Shown: positions 35,227 to 43,479, numbered from the stretch's first letter. The stretch: DNA of 45,233 nt from Segetibacter sp. (GCA_028288485.1 JAQBNO010000162.1:1-45233), one strand, 5' to 3'. The notes: a model not told the origin generated them from the letters alone. Program-made: numbers and translations.

Positions 35227-35772
35227 CTATATTTTATTGATGCCAATGCTTGCTGCTTCAATCCCCGTTTCTAAAGTCTTATTTATTATACCCCCTGCAA
35301 TCATAGACACTGCAATAAAAATGGCAGCAGGAAATATGAACCAGAACACAAATGTTTCAGCATTATCAAAGGTCATCCAATCTTCGAGCAAAGCATAGAA
35401 CAAGGTATAGGTAACGATAAGCATTGCTAAAGCCGTCATACAGCTGATGAGCATAGCTCTTTTTGAATTGAACCGGCGATTAAAGTATTGCAGTGATTTT
35501 TTAAGGATAACGGCAGCAACTGATCCTGCTACTGATGAGAGCGCAGCCATTACAAGAGAAAAAATAGCGACCGAATATGCAATTGAAAAACCATTAGCAA
35601 TTATGATGGTATTTCTTTCTAATATTGGCATAACGCCGTAAATAGTTACTGAAGAACGGATAATGGCATATATCATAGTTATTAAAGAATAAGCAAATAC
35701 TGTAGCAGCAGCTACTACTCCGCCGCGATACGCCACCGTCTTATTGGAAATATTTAATTTACTCTTTTCCAT
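35227..35772 (-). CDS. Hypothetical membrane protein
   Basis: 181 residues with four hydrophobic segments (about 18-38, 58-85, 107-128, 140-162) and charged ends. I do not recognise a family. It begins 2 bp after the SRPBCC gene, so it is the last gene of a tightly packed minus-strand operon. Confidence 0.72.
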   Translation of the reverse strand: MEKSKLNISNKTVAYRGGVVAAATVFAYSLITMIYAIIRSSVTIYGVMPILERNTIIIANGFSIAYSVAIFSLVMAALSSVAGSVAAVILKKSLQYFNRRFNSKRAMLISCMTALAMLIVTYTLFYALLEDWMTFDNAETFVFWFIFPAAIFIAVSMIAGGIINKTLETGIEAASIGINKI

Positions 35773-35774
35773 GT

Positions 35775-36380
35775 TTATTGTCTTTCTGAACTTTGCTTAA
35801 TACCCATCATCATTCCTGATTCCATAATAAAATGTAGCGGCTCAAACAAGCCGTAGTAATAAACAGTTTTGAACCGGCTTTGCTTTACCTCCATAGATGG
35901 ATAGCGAACAATTAATCTTGTATTGTTTGCACCAACAGGCAGCAGATACAATGTCCATCCGCCAAGGGAATAATATTCATTAACATTAACCAATGAGACC
36001 AATGCATAACCTTCATGTTTTCCATAATAAACGGTATCGCCGGGTTGGCTGTTTTGCCACTCGGGGTGGGCAGTGGCCGCATTTACCATCTTTGCACCGA
36101 ACAAATTCTCTAACCAATAGTAGCTGTTAAAGCCACCGCGGTTTTGCCCTGTTTGAGCAATCCATGGCCATACTTGTTCTTTTGGTGCGTAAATGTTGAT
36201 AGCGCGTGTTGAAACGATTCTGTTTGAAGAAATAAGTTCATCTCCTGGTAATTTCATATTTATTTCCTCAATTGATGCACCCCATTTTATGTGCACGGGA
36301 CGTATCAGGATCCAATAGAGTAATGCAATGAATACGTAAAAAATAACCGTGTATTTAATAAATCGACTTACCTGTTTCAT
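35775..36380 (-). CDS. SRPBCC (START-like) family protein with N-terminal membrane anchor
   Basis: 201 residues. One hydrophobic helix (about 10-27) is followed by a START/SRPBCC fold with the recognisable runs STRAINIYAPKEQVWPWIAQ (about 57-76) and TGQNRGGFNSYYWLENLFG. The fold binds hydrophobic ligands; the ligand here is unknown. The anchor implies it works at the membrane. It lies 12 bp after the DUF998 remnant and 2 bp before the next gene, so it is part of an operon of envelope proteins. Confidence 0.85.
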   Translation of the reverse strand: MKQVSRFIKYTVIFYVFIALLYWILIRPVHIKWGASIEEINMKLPGDELISSNRIVSTRAINIYAPKEQVWPWIAQTGQNRGGFNSYYWLENLFGAKMVNAATAHPEWQNSQPGDTVYYGKHEGYALVSLVNVNEYYSLGGWTLYLLPVGANNTRLIVRYPSMEVKQSRFKTVYYYGLFEPLHFIMESGMMMGIKQSSERQ

Positions 36381-36392
36381 AATTGCAACTGA

Positions 36393-36558
36393 TTACTTTT
36401 TTAAACTATTTGGGGGTTTTGTTGCACCGAGGTCACTTATTTCGTTTTTGAAAGTTGTGTAAATTGAAGGGTAGAATGCTTCCGCCGTGATGATGCCCAG
36501 TAGCACGATTGCACCAGCCCAGGAAATACAGCAAGCCGGATAATTGTAACTTATTCAT
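36393..36558 (-). pseudogene. DUF998 gene remnant, frameshifted and truncated
   Basis: Starts [15 protein letters not shown] in one frame (ATG at 36558). After a single-base shift it continues in another: [16 protein letters not shown], then [18 protein letters not shown], before a stop at 36393. ISDLGA after a first helix is the hallmark of DUF998 membrane proteins, which are about 200 residues long, so most of the gene is lost. Its ATG overlaps the stop of the upstream gene (ATGAATAA), showing it was once translationally coupled. Confidence 0.7.
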
Positions 36559-37024
36559 AGTAGTTTTTTTGTTCCCGCTTTTTGTATAAAGTTCTAATCT
36601 TCGGCAACAGGGCCACAAAGAGGATGGCTACCGCTAAAAACATATAAAGCGTATGTGACCAATGAACAGCACCAAGAAATGTCATTTCAATTTGTATCCA
36701 GATAATAAGTGCAAAGGCGACATAAATACAATATGTCCACCCCCAATACATATCCTTATAAAAATTAAAGCGTTCAGCAAACTTGTAAGCTGGTTTTTTT
36801 ATCAAAGCTATTGTTACCCCAACAGGCACTATTCCGAGTACTAAGAATAAAATAATGCCGGGGACTAAAAAATTACTAAAAGGCGAATTTGCCAACAGCG
36901 ACAAAGGCATTCCGAATAACTTACCCGAAGGAGAGATTATTAATACACCTCCGCCAAATATTGCTCCTACGCCAAGGAAGGCTAACAATATGAGAAGGAC
37001 ATTACGAACTGATTTTGTTTTCAT
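36551..37024 (-). CDS. Hypothetical four-helix membrane protein
   Basis: 157 residues from the ATG at 37024. The frame is open to 37159, but that extension runs into an interspersed repeat and is not credible. Four hydrophobic segments (about 7-27, 45-68, 88-110, 118-137) and a basic C-terminus. No known family recognised. It is the first gene of the minus-strand cluster with the DUF998 remnant, SRPBCC gene and a second membrane protein. Confidence 0.72.
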   Translation of the reverse strand: MKTKSVRNVLLILLAFLGVGAIFGGGVLIISPSGKLFGMPLSLLANSPFSNFLVPGIILFLVLGIVPVGVTIALIKKPAYKFAERFNFYKDMYWGWTYCIYVAFALIIWIQIEMTFLGAVHWSHTLYMFLAVAILFVALLPKIRTLYKKREQKNYYE

Positions 37025-37089
37025 AGCTTTATTTTTATGTTTAACCTCTCTTAAGATAGTGCCTGGTATTGCTGAGCATTGAACCAATT

Positions 37090-37111
37090 GTACAAGAGTG
37101 CGACGCAACGG
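37090..37111 (+). repeat. Interspersed repeat, subtype B, left arm of an inverted pair
   Basis: GTACAAGAGTGCGACGCAAC plus GG. It faces the reverse copy at 37284-37301, about 170 bp away. Confidence 0.88.
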
Positions 37112-37283
37112 AAGTTTAATAGTACCACGGAAGTTTGGCTCACAAAACCGGCTGCACATTTCTTAAACTGTTTCATATTAAAACGGTTGAAGCGATAAAA
37201 AAGTGAGTAGAAACTTTTTTGCGGGTACCAGGCTACATTGTTACTATTTTTCATTGTTGCCTGTGCGAATAGGCAGCCCGGCA

Positions 37284-37301
37284 GACGTCGCACTCTTGTA
37301 C
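37284..37301 (-). repeat. Interspersed repeat, subtype B, right arm of an inverted pair
   Basis: GACGTCGCACTCTTGTAC. Its last 15 bases are the reverse complement of the left arm's first 15. Confidence 0.82.
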
Positions 37302-37371
37302 TTTTTTTCTTTATTCAGCATCATTAAACGTTACTAATTCATGCCGCTTACTATAGAAAAAAAGGGTGGCA

Positions 37372-38178
37372 TTAAGTCTTGTTTTTAACGCTTCTACAAT
37401 ACCATATTAGTAATATCAGGCTAATCAAGGCGAATGCACCCATTATAAGCGTAAGCGTTAAATTACTTTCAATACCTTTCGTTTTCATTACTACTACTAG
37501 CATACCTATTGTAATGTCCATGAGCACAAAAAAGGTGAGCATTACCGGGGTGAGAATGAAGCCCAACGATTTTCCTTTCAACAGAAAAACACCGGTGATA
37601 AAAACAGCAGGGAGAAAAACAGCAAGGTCGATCACGTGCACCCCGTTCGTAAATAAACCTGTTTCAGCTAAGCTCCTGGGTATAGTATTTTTGATTATTG
37701 ATGGAATAATTTCTGCCAGCCATAAAGAATAGAAAATTACGGATACGAGAATGAAATAAATAGCGATGATACGTATAAGCCGCTTGTTTTTGATATCCTC
37801 ATTTTTGGATTCAGTATAATTCCTGAAAAGAAAATACATAAACGAATAAAAAGATAAACCGAGGCAAAGGCAGTAGATGACAAACAATTTGTTGAAATGA
37901 ATATCAAAGCAATAGAGAACAAAAGTGTAAGTAAGATAAAGCACGACACCACCCCAAACCATTGTGGCTGCGCTATTATTCCGATACGCTAAAATTGAAG
38001 TAATGAGCAAGCAGGGTACAATGAGAAACAAATCAATCATATCCTGCCAGGTGGCCTGCGCCTGCCAGTTTAAGGTTTCCGTTGAATAGAAACCGGGGGT
38101 AAGCAATCCAACACAACTTACAAATATTATTAACGCCGAAAGAGGTAATGATAAAAACAGAACGGTTCTATTTTGCAT
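37372..38178 (-). CDS. Hypothetical multi-pass membrane protein
   Basis: 268 residues with seven or eight hydrophobic segments spread over the whole length (for instance 5-25, 45-62, 72-90, 98-118, 135-155, 188-205, 210-232, 240-260). A short polar loop (YTESKNEDIKNKR) lies near the middle. No family recognised and no catalytic motif evident. Start ATG at 38178. It may share a transcript with the small membrane gene at 38297, 118 bp upstream. Confidence 0.75.
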   Translation of the reverse strand: MQNRTVLFLSLPLSALIIFVSCVGLLTPGFYSTETLNWQAQATWQDMIDLFLIVPCLLITSILAYRNNSAATMVWGGVVLYLTYTFVLYCFDIHFNKLFVIYCLCLGLSFYSFMYFLFRNYTESKNEDIKNKRLIRIIAIYFILVSVIFYSLWLAEIIPSIIKNTIPRSLAETGLFTNGVHVIDLAVFLPAVFITGVFLLKGKSLGFILTPVMLTFFVLMDITIGMLVVVMKTKGIESNLTLTLIMGAFALISLILLIWYCRSVKNKT

Positions 38179-38296
38179 TGACTTCGTGTTTTGCTTCTTG
38201 AATAAATGCCTGCTGTGAGGCGCCGTATTACATTTAATCTGTGTTACTTTAATGGTTTGACTTTTAAAGGTTTCCTTTTCTGTATTCTTCGCTTTA

Positions 38297-38635
38297 TTAT
38301 CGCGTCCCCATTCTATAAATAAGTATAAAAATTATTGCAATAAAAATAATGGTGTAAATGATTTTGTTATACCTGGCAAGCCAAATGGGGAGATAAATAT
38401 CAAAGTTTGGTTTTGTTGAAGCAGAATATTTACGGGCAATGATAGTTAATGGGCAAACGCCTTTGAAGGAAAGCAGAACAACGCCTTCGAGCATAATTAT
38501 GCCAATACAAAGCCAAACAAGGTTGTCAATTTTATTTAGGATAACAGCATAAGACAAATAAAATATTACCACATTGAAAAACGTCCAGATGAGTGTATGG
38601 ATAATTTTGACACGTGTTAATTTTGGTATGCTCAT
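38297..38635 (-). CDS. Small membrane protein with CPLTIIARKY motif
   Basis: 112 residues, three hydrophobic helices (about 12-32, 38-58, 90-108). After the second helix comes CPLTIIARKYSASTKPNFDIYLPIWLARYNK, a block I associate with small conserved membrane proteins of unknown function (DUF2784-like); the assignment is tentative. Start ATG at 38635. Confidence 0.7.
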   Translation of the reverse strand: MSIPKLTRVKIIHTLIWTFFNVVIFYLSYAVILNKIDNLVWLCIGIIMLEGVVLLSFKGVCPLTIIARKYSASTKPNFDIYLPIWLARYNKIIYTIIFIAIIFILIYRMGTR

Positions 38636-38701
38636 GCTGGTTGTTGAAGATGATCTTTAAGGAATTGAAAAAAGTAGGAAATGGTGAATAAAGATTTACC
38701 A

Positions 38702-38722
38702 GTACCAGTCAGTGACACAACC
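38702..38722 (+). repeat. Interspersed repeat, subtype A, diverged
   Basis: GTACCAGTCAGTGACACAAC plus C, two changes from the consensus. The preceding GATTTACCA is also shared with the copy at 7833. Confidence 0.78.
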
Positions 38723-38915
38723 TTTGCCGCTCAGGGAACGATGCATAATAGGGAACATATGCACGCAACAGAAAAGCCCAACATTTGACAACGATAATGT
38801 GACTGTAAGGTGGTAGTTGAGCCGGGTGTTTGTAGGTTGCTTTAGCTTTTTGTGCGAACGTTGTAAATGATACAAAGGAGGCGATTAAAATTATTAATAG
38901 CGCTTTCGTGTTTAT
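38709..38915 (-). pseudogene. Decayed gene for a small secreted protein (ATA at start position)
   Basis: 68 codons read from an ATA at 38915: (I)NTKALLIILIASFVSFTTFAQ, a textbook signal peptide ending in TFA-Q, then KAKATYKHPAQLPPYSH and an odd tail. The upstream frame hits a stop seven codons earlier without any ATG, GTG or TTG. The stop lies inside the interspersed repeat, so the original 3' end is probably lost. A -7 element (TACTTTTG, complement of 38938-38945) is 23 bp upstream. It is either a remnant with a mutated start or a gene using ATA. Confidence 0.5.
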
Positions 38916-38936
38916 GTCTTTTGTATTCCCTAATCA

Positions 38937-39003
38937 TCAAAAGTAACTTTACTGAAAGCAGCTATTTATGACTATAACCATTGTTAAAAATGATTGTGGT
39001 CAT
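38937..39003 (-). promoter_or_regulatory. Promoter/operator module, copy 1 (decayed secreted ORF)
   Basis: On the minus strand: ATGACCACAATCATT, then ACAATG, then AGTCATAAAT, ending with the -7 element TACTTTTG (38938-38945). It aligns without gaps to 43413-43479. The outer ATGAC and GTCAT are inverted, suggesting a dyad operator. Confidence 0.65.
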
Positions 39004-39277
39004 ATTGTTGCATAACAAGGATTTGAGCAACTTCAGATGAAGAGGAAAATGATTACAACGTAATAATATTACCGTTCAGCGTCTAAGAATAAGATACTGC
39101 GCAATTGCAACCAGGCTCGTGCATCACCGTATTTTGAACAAAGGTTGAAAAGCTAAAATGTGTGATACGAATAATTGTAGGATATCGACAAAATGTATAT
39201 CAGCTAGTATGTTAAATAGAGTATACCATTAAGAAAATATCTCGCTAAAAAAGAAATATATCCCTAGATTTGAAATA

Positions 39278-39715
39278 ATGATAACTACAACCAGCAATTC
39301 AAATCCCATAATTATCATTGATGATGATGTGGAGGATATTGAACTTTTCCAGGAGGGTTTTAAGGAATTAGGAATTGAAAATGAAATAATGGTTTTTACT
39401 GACGGCAATAAATTCTACGATTACATTTCTACAACGGACAGGAAATCCTTCTTTATTTTCTGCGATATTAATATGAACCGACTTAATGGTTTTGAACTTA
39501 AACAGAAGATTTTTGATAACGAAGAAATACGATTAAAATGTATTCCATTCCTGATGTTGTCGACCAGCGGCGCTTCTGCGAGTGTACTCGAAGCATATAG
39601 CCTTAACGTACAGGGTTATTTTATTAAACCAAACACCGTCGATGGAATAAAAGATATGTTTGAGATAGTAGTAAAATACTGGTCAATATCTCAGCGCCCT
39701 GCTACCGAACAATAA
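39278..39715 (+). CDS. Single-domain response regulator (CheY-like)
   Basis: 145 residues, receiver domain only. Acidic pocket DDD (15-17), phospho-acceptor Asp63 in FCDINMNRLNG, Ser95/Thr96 in LMLSTSG and the conserved Lys117-Pro in YFIKPNT. No output domain, so it acts by protein contact or phosphorelay. Its kinase is not in the window. ATG at 39278. Confidence 0.92.
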   Translation: MITTTSNSNPIIIIDDDVEDIELFQEGFKELGIENEIMVFTDGNKFYDYISTTDRKSFFIFCDINMNRLNGFELKQKIFDNEEIRLKCIPFLMLSTSGASASVLEAYSLNVQGYFIKPNTVDGIKDMFEIVVKYWSISQRPATEQ

Positions 39716-39870
39716 TTCAGGAAGCAATTATAGGAACGCTTTGCATTCATCAAAAAGCACCTGTAAAAGGGGAGTGAAGAAAGCTGGTATTTCAAACCAT
39801 ATTGCTGCCACCATCGTAGTGAGGATTTGCTATAATTAGGTTACCAGCATTAGTTATTATAGGATCTTTT

Positions 39871-39890
39871 GTTGTGTCACTCACTTGTAC
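39871..39890 (-). repeat. Interspersed repeat, subtype A
   Basis: GTTGTGTCACTCACTTGTAC, the exact reverse complement of the first 20 bases of subtype A. Confidence 0.9.
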
Positions 39891-39896
39891 TTGTAG

Positions 39897-40058
39897 GTCA
39901 ATGAGCAGCTTCAGCTTGAATTAGGCGAACCCTGGTCTTTACCATTCAGTTTCTTGCCACAAGCGAAAGGGGAACCCAACCTGCCTTTATACGTTAACCT
40001 AAAACGAGAACGATTAACACGTCAGAAAAAAATGCTGGAATGGGTAGCCCGCTTCTAG
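39897..40058 (+). pseudogene. Unassigned gene 3' fragment beginning at a repeat
   Basis: 53 codons (VNEQLQLELGEPWSLPFSF, LPQAKGEPNLPLYVNLKRER, LTRQKKMLEWVARF) in a protein-like composition, ending in TAG. There is no start codon near the beginning, and the frame begins 7 bp after the repeat. It looks like the C-terminus of a lost gene. Family not recognised. Confidence 0.35.
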
Positions 40059-40381
40059 CCTTATAAACCAGCAGGGGCAATCGTAGATTAAACAACTAGC
40101 AGGATAAAGGCTGCCATAGTTGTTTAAATGTTTATTCGACCTGTCGCTAATAATTCAATACTTCAGCTTCACAAACCTTCATACTAATAAGACTGCCTTT
40201 GTTATAAAAAGGGCTGCATACTGAGCTGTACCTTTATACGCTTGCATTTAAGGCACTTCCCGATACAGGCTTAGTTTAATTTTCTATAAATAAAACCGGG
40301 TGTCAATCAGGTGTAAGTATGATTAACATCATCAAATAAATTGAATATTGGGATTAGCTTACACTCCATTAAAACTTTTTT

Positions 40382-41278
40382 ATGAAAAAGATATTAGTGC
40401 CAACCGACTTCTCTTCTAATGCTAATAAAGCCCTTGACTTTGCTGTACAGATAGCAAAACAGGCAGAAGCAGAAATCGTTTTAGTACATGCGTGCGATTT
40501 GTTAAGCACTACGTTTAAAGACCACCTGGCCATCAAAAATGAACACAACGAGGCATTACTGGATAAGGCGAATGAACATCTTGCATTCTTAAAAAAGAGT
40601 ATTGAAGACACTGAAAAGGTTACCGTTACTATAAAGATCTATAACGGCAACATAACTGACAGTATTCTTCAGGCTTCTGAAGAGAACAGTGCCGATTTTA
40701 TTGTAATCGGCACACGGGGTGAGACGGAACTAACAGAAAGAATATTTGGTAGCACAACATCAGGTATTCTTGGGAAAACAAAAGTGCCTCTAATGGTAGT
40801 AACGCCTTTAACCGAATGGGAGATTTCTGTAAAACCACTTACTGAAACAATACCAGGCGAAAGTGGAAAGTTTGCACCCGATGCCATTTTATTTGCCACA
40901 AATCATTTTGAAGAAAACAAAGAATTGCTGAACCCAATTGTGGATGTGGCAAAGCTTTTTTCCTCGACAATACATGTTGCAGTGTTTGTGGATACAGATT
41001 TTGCTGAAGCATACGATTACGTGTACAACATAGGGGAATTACATCGTTATATAGAATTTTTACAAAAAACCTATCCCGGCGTTTCATTTAAAGGTGAATT
41101 GTTGGAAGGTGAGGACTTTGAGAGCACAATAGAAAAGTATAATGATAAAAATGGCGTTGATATTATTGCCATGATAACGTACCCCAAAACTTTCTGGGAT
41201 AGATTGCTGAAGAAAAGTGTGACGAAAGAAATGGCTTTTTATTCTAAGATTCCGGTAATGGCGATAACTGCTAAATAG
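40382..41278 (+). CDS. Universal stress protein with two tandem Usp domains
   Basis: 298 residues. Domain 1 (1-150) has the start MKKILVPTDFSSNANKALDFA and the ATP-binding motif G-2x-G-9x-G-S/T at G110, G113, G123-S124. Domain 2 (about 165-298) starts AILFATNHFEENKELLNP and ends IPVMAITAK, but lacks the G-2x-G motif, so only one ATP site is likely. USPs are induced by starvation, hypoxia and other stresses. The VTT-like gene begins 6 bp downstream, so the two are an operon. Confidence 0.92.
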   Translation: MKKILVPTDFSSNANKALDFAVQIAKQAEAEIVLVHACDLLSTTFKDHLAIKNEHNEALLDKANEHLAFLKKSIEDTEKVTVTIKIYNGNITDSILQASEENSADFIVIGTRGETELTERIFGSTTSGILGKTKVPLMVVTPLTEWEISVKPLTETIPGESGKFAPDAILFATNHFEENKELLNPIVDVAKLFSSTIHVAVFVDTDFAEAYDYVYNIGELHRYIEFLQKTYPGVSFKGELLEGEDFESTIEKYNDKNGVDIIAMITYPKTFWDRLLKKSVTKEMAFYSKIPVMAITAK

Positions 41279-41284
41279 CATTCA

Positions 41285-41878
41285 GTGAGCAGTAACACCG
41301 ACCCCTCTTTTTTAAAAAAATATATTGTCCAAAAAATATTATGGACAATCATTGCATTGTTGCTGGTTGTAGCCATCAATCTCTTAATCAATAAATATGC
41401 AGGCGGATATTTTAATGACCTTGCTCAAAGGGTATCCGGAAACTATATGCTTACGGGGTTGTCCTTTTTCTTCAGTGAAATACTGATAGGTATTTTTCCG
41501 GCAGAATTATTTATGATGATCTATCAGTCGAAAGGCTGGAATGAATTCTTTTTTATCGTACTAAGTTTAGGCATCATATCTTCCGTATGTGGTTTCATTG
41601 CTTTTTTAGCCGGTAAACATTTGAACGAGGCTAAAATTTCGAAAATGGTAATACTTCAAAAGAAATTCAAAAAATACGGCGACCTGTTCTTAAAATACGG
41701 ATGGATAATAATAATACTTGCAGCCACTACACCGCTACCTTTTGCAATGGTAAGTTTCGTGGCGGGATATTTTAAATTCTCGCCTGCTACCTACCTGAAA
41801 ATTGTTGTGCCTGTGCGAATTGTCAGGTTTTTTATTTCAGCATATTTTATAAAATACAGTATTACACTGTTACAGTGA
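41285..41878 (+). CDS. VTT/DedA-like membrane protein
   Basis: 197 residues with about five hydrophobic segments (19-37, 50-72, 83-108, 138-158, 165-188). The arrangement GDLFLKYGWIIIILAATTPLPFAMVSFVAGYFKFSPATY (split near 130-170) resembles the VTT (DedA/SNARE-associated) fold, which includes lipid scramblases and transporters. The annotated start is GTG, 6 bp after the USP stop; no in-frame ATG follows before residue 55, so GTG is needed to keep the first helix. Confidence 0.68.
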   Translation: MSSNTDPSFLKKYIVQKILWTIIALLLVVAINLLINKYAGGYFNDLAQRVSGNYMLTGLSFFFSEILIGIFPAELFMMIYQSKGWNEFFFIVLSLGIISSVCGFIAFLAGKHLNEAKISKMVILQKKFKKYGDLFLKYGWIIIILAATTPLPFAMVSFVAGYFKFSPATYLKIVVPVRIVRFFISAYFIKYSITLLQ

Positions 41879-41974
41879 CGTAGACAAGATATCCATAAAA
41901 CGAAAGAAGTAATATAAGTATAACAACAATGTTAGATTTTTTTGGTACCAGCCATAGTTTTCCAATGTATCTCC

Positions 41975-41995
41975 GGTTGTGTCACTAACTTGTAC
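41975..41995 (-). repeat. Interspersed repeat, subtype A, one change
   Basis: GGTTGTGTCACTAACTTGTA plus C, in the 267-bp gap between convergent genes, which is otherwise empty. Confidence 0.85.
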
Positions 41996-42145
41996 CTGCG
42001 GGTTTTCATGTCAACCTTTCTAAGCCATAACAAGAACCAAGAATTTGAAATAGATGCCTATGTTTTTGCTAATGGCACAGGCTTACACACGATATAGTTT
42101 TGAAATTCTTATGGCAGTTATTGCATCGTAGCTGCAGGGATGGGA

Positions 42146-43267
42146 CTATGGCTCAATTATAACTTTCATTGCATTTTCTTTAGAAGCGTTGCCAAAAACT
42201 TTATAGGCTTCAAGTATTGCATCCAATTTAAAATGATGGGTTATTAATTTTGCCGGTTCTAATTTTCCTGATGTAACGGTTTTTAATAACATTGGAGTAG
42301 TGTTAGTATTAACTAGCCCGGTAGTAATTGTTATGTTACTAATCCACAATTTTTGAATTTGAAGATCTACTTTCTTACCATGAACTCCAACGTTTGCAAG
42401 ATGACCACCAGGACGAACAATGTTTTGGCAAATATCAAAAGTATCAGGAATGCCGACTGCTTCAATGGATACGTCAACTCCATCCTTTGTTTCTGACATT
42501 ATCTTTTTTACAGCATCTTCTTTACCCGAATTAATGGTGTGAGTTGCACCAAACTTCTTCGCCAAATCAAGCCTGTTCTGGTCCACATCAATCATATAAA
42601 TAATAGCAGGAGAATAAAATTGTGCGGTAAGCAATGCTGCCATACCTACAGGTCCTGCACCTACTATAGCAACTGTATCCCCCGGCTTAACACAGCCATT
42701 GATTACGCCTATTTCATGGCCTGTGGGTAATATATCACTTAACATCACCAATGCTTCTTCATCTGCCCCTGCCGGAATTGCATACAGGCTATTGTCTGCA
42801 TGAGGAATACGTACATATTCTGCCTGTGTGCCGTTGATCGTATTGCCAAGTATCCAACCACCGTCCTCGCAGTGTGAGTACATCTGTTTTTTGCAATATT
42901 CGCAAGTACCACACGAGGTAATACATGATATAATTACATGGTCCCCTTTTTTGAAATTCCTAATAGCTGCGCCCACTTCATCTACTACACCAACTCCCTC
43001 GTGACCAAGCGTAGTACCAGGCAATACCGAAGGGATCTTGCCGTGTGAAATGCCGAGATCTGTACCGCAAATCGTCGTCTTTAAAATTTTAATTACTGCA
43101 TCTGTAGGTTCTAGAATTTCCGGAATGGGTATATTTTTTAATTCAATGATGCCCGGTCCACCATATACAAGTCCCTTCATCGTTGCCCTTGTTATGCCTG
43201 GTTTTAATATCTCGTTCAACTCAAATGTCCCTGTTTTATCAGAAAGCACACTTTGTATATTGTTCAT
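42146..43267 (-). CDS. Zinc-dependent alcohol dehydrogenase (MDR family)
   Basis: 373 residues. Catalytic zinc ligands in TTICGTDLG (C67) and LGHEGVG (H89, E90). Structural zinc cysteines C119, C122, C125 and C133 in CGTCEYCKKQMYSHC. NAD(P) Rossmann motif AIVGAGPVGMAA near 205. It oxidises alcohols or reduces aldehydes. An N-terminal extension of about 29 residues precedes the usual start (MKGLVYGGPGI, Met30), but the ATG at 43267 is in frame and both starts are possible. The promoter/operator module at 43413-43479 lies about 145 bp upstream. Confidence 0.92.
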   Translation of the reverse strand: MNNIQSVLSDKTGTFELNEILKPGITRATMKGLVYGGPGIIELKNIPIPEILEPTDAVIKILKTTICGTDLGISHGKIPSVLPGTTLGHEGVGVVDEVGAAIRNFKKGDHVIISCITSCGTCEYCKKQMYSHCEDGGWILGNTINGTQAEYVRIPHADNSLYAIPAGADEEALVMLSDILPTGHEIGVINGCVKPGDTVAIVGAGPVGMAALLTAQFYSPAIIYMIDVDQNRLDLAKKFGATHTINSGKEDAVKKIMSETKDGVDVSIEAVGIPDTFDICQNIVRPGGHLANVGVHGKKVDLQIQKLWISNITITTGLVNTNTTPMLLKTVTSGKLEPAKLITHHFKLDAILEAYKVFGNASKENAMKVIIEP

Positions 43268-43412
43268 GACTATTTTTTTATTGATTATTTGTTATCGTAG
43301 GGAATTTCCGGAAGTCTTTCGGCTTTAATCACAACGGAGTTTAAAGAAACCTTAATGAATAATTTTTATTCAATGTATTAGGCTCATTATTTTTAGCTGT
43401 GTTGATTGATTA

Positions 43413-43479
43413 CCAAAAGTAACCTTGCCAAACGCCACAATTTATGACCTGCAGCATTGTAAAGAATGATTGTAGTCAT
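43413..43479 (-). promoter_or_regulatory. Promoter/operator module, copy 2 (alcohol dehydrogenase)
   Basis: On the minus strand: ATGACTACAATCATT, then ACAATG, then GGTCATAAAT and the -7 element TACTTTTG (43414-43421). About 50 of 67 bases match copy 1 at 38937-39003 by hand count, with no gaps. Predicted start of transcription near 43407 gives a leader of about 140 bases. Confidence 0.65.

Larger units (their letters stand above)
38636..39277. other. 640-bp gap with repeat, decayed secreted ORF and promoter module
   Basis: Contains an interspersed repeat (38702-38722), an ORF with a signal peptide but an ATA codon at the start position (38709-38915, minus) and an upstream module shared with the alcohol dehydrogenase gene (38937-39003). 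From 39004 to 39277 nothing further is recognised. Confidence 0.6.
39716..40381. other. 666-bp gap with a repeat and a coding remnant
   Basis: Contains the repeat at 39871-39890 and an unassigned coding-like fragment (39897-40058). Otherwise no gene is seen; the USP promoter presumably lies near 40300-40370. Confidence 0.55.

Noticed and set aside
37025-37159. N-terminal extension of the membrane protein at 36551-37024
   Set aside because: The extension reads through an interspersed repeat and lacks a hydrophobic or conserved pattern; the ATG at 37024 starts the first helix properly.
39265-39272. TAGATTTG as a -7 promoter element of the response regulator gene
   Set aside because: It is only 5 bp before the ATG and would give a leaderless transcript; no -33 element at the right spacing.
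43355-43372. TGAATAA/TTATTCA hairpin in the alcohol dehydrogenase leader
   Set aside because: Short AT-only stem in AT-rich DNA; no support for a riboswitch or terminator.
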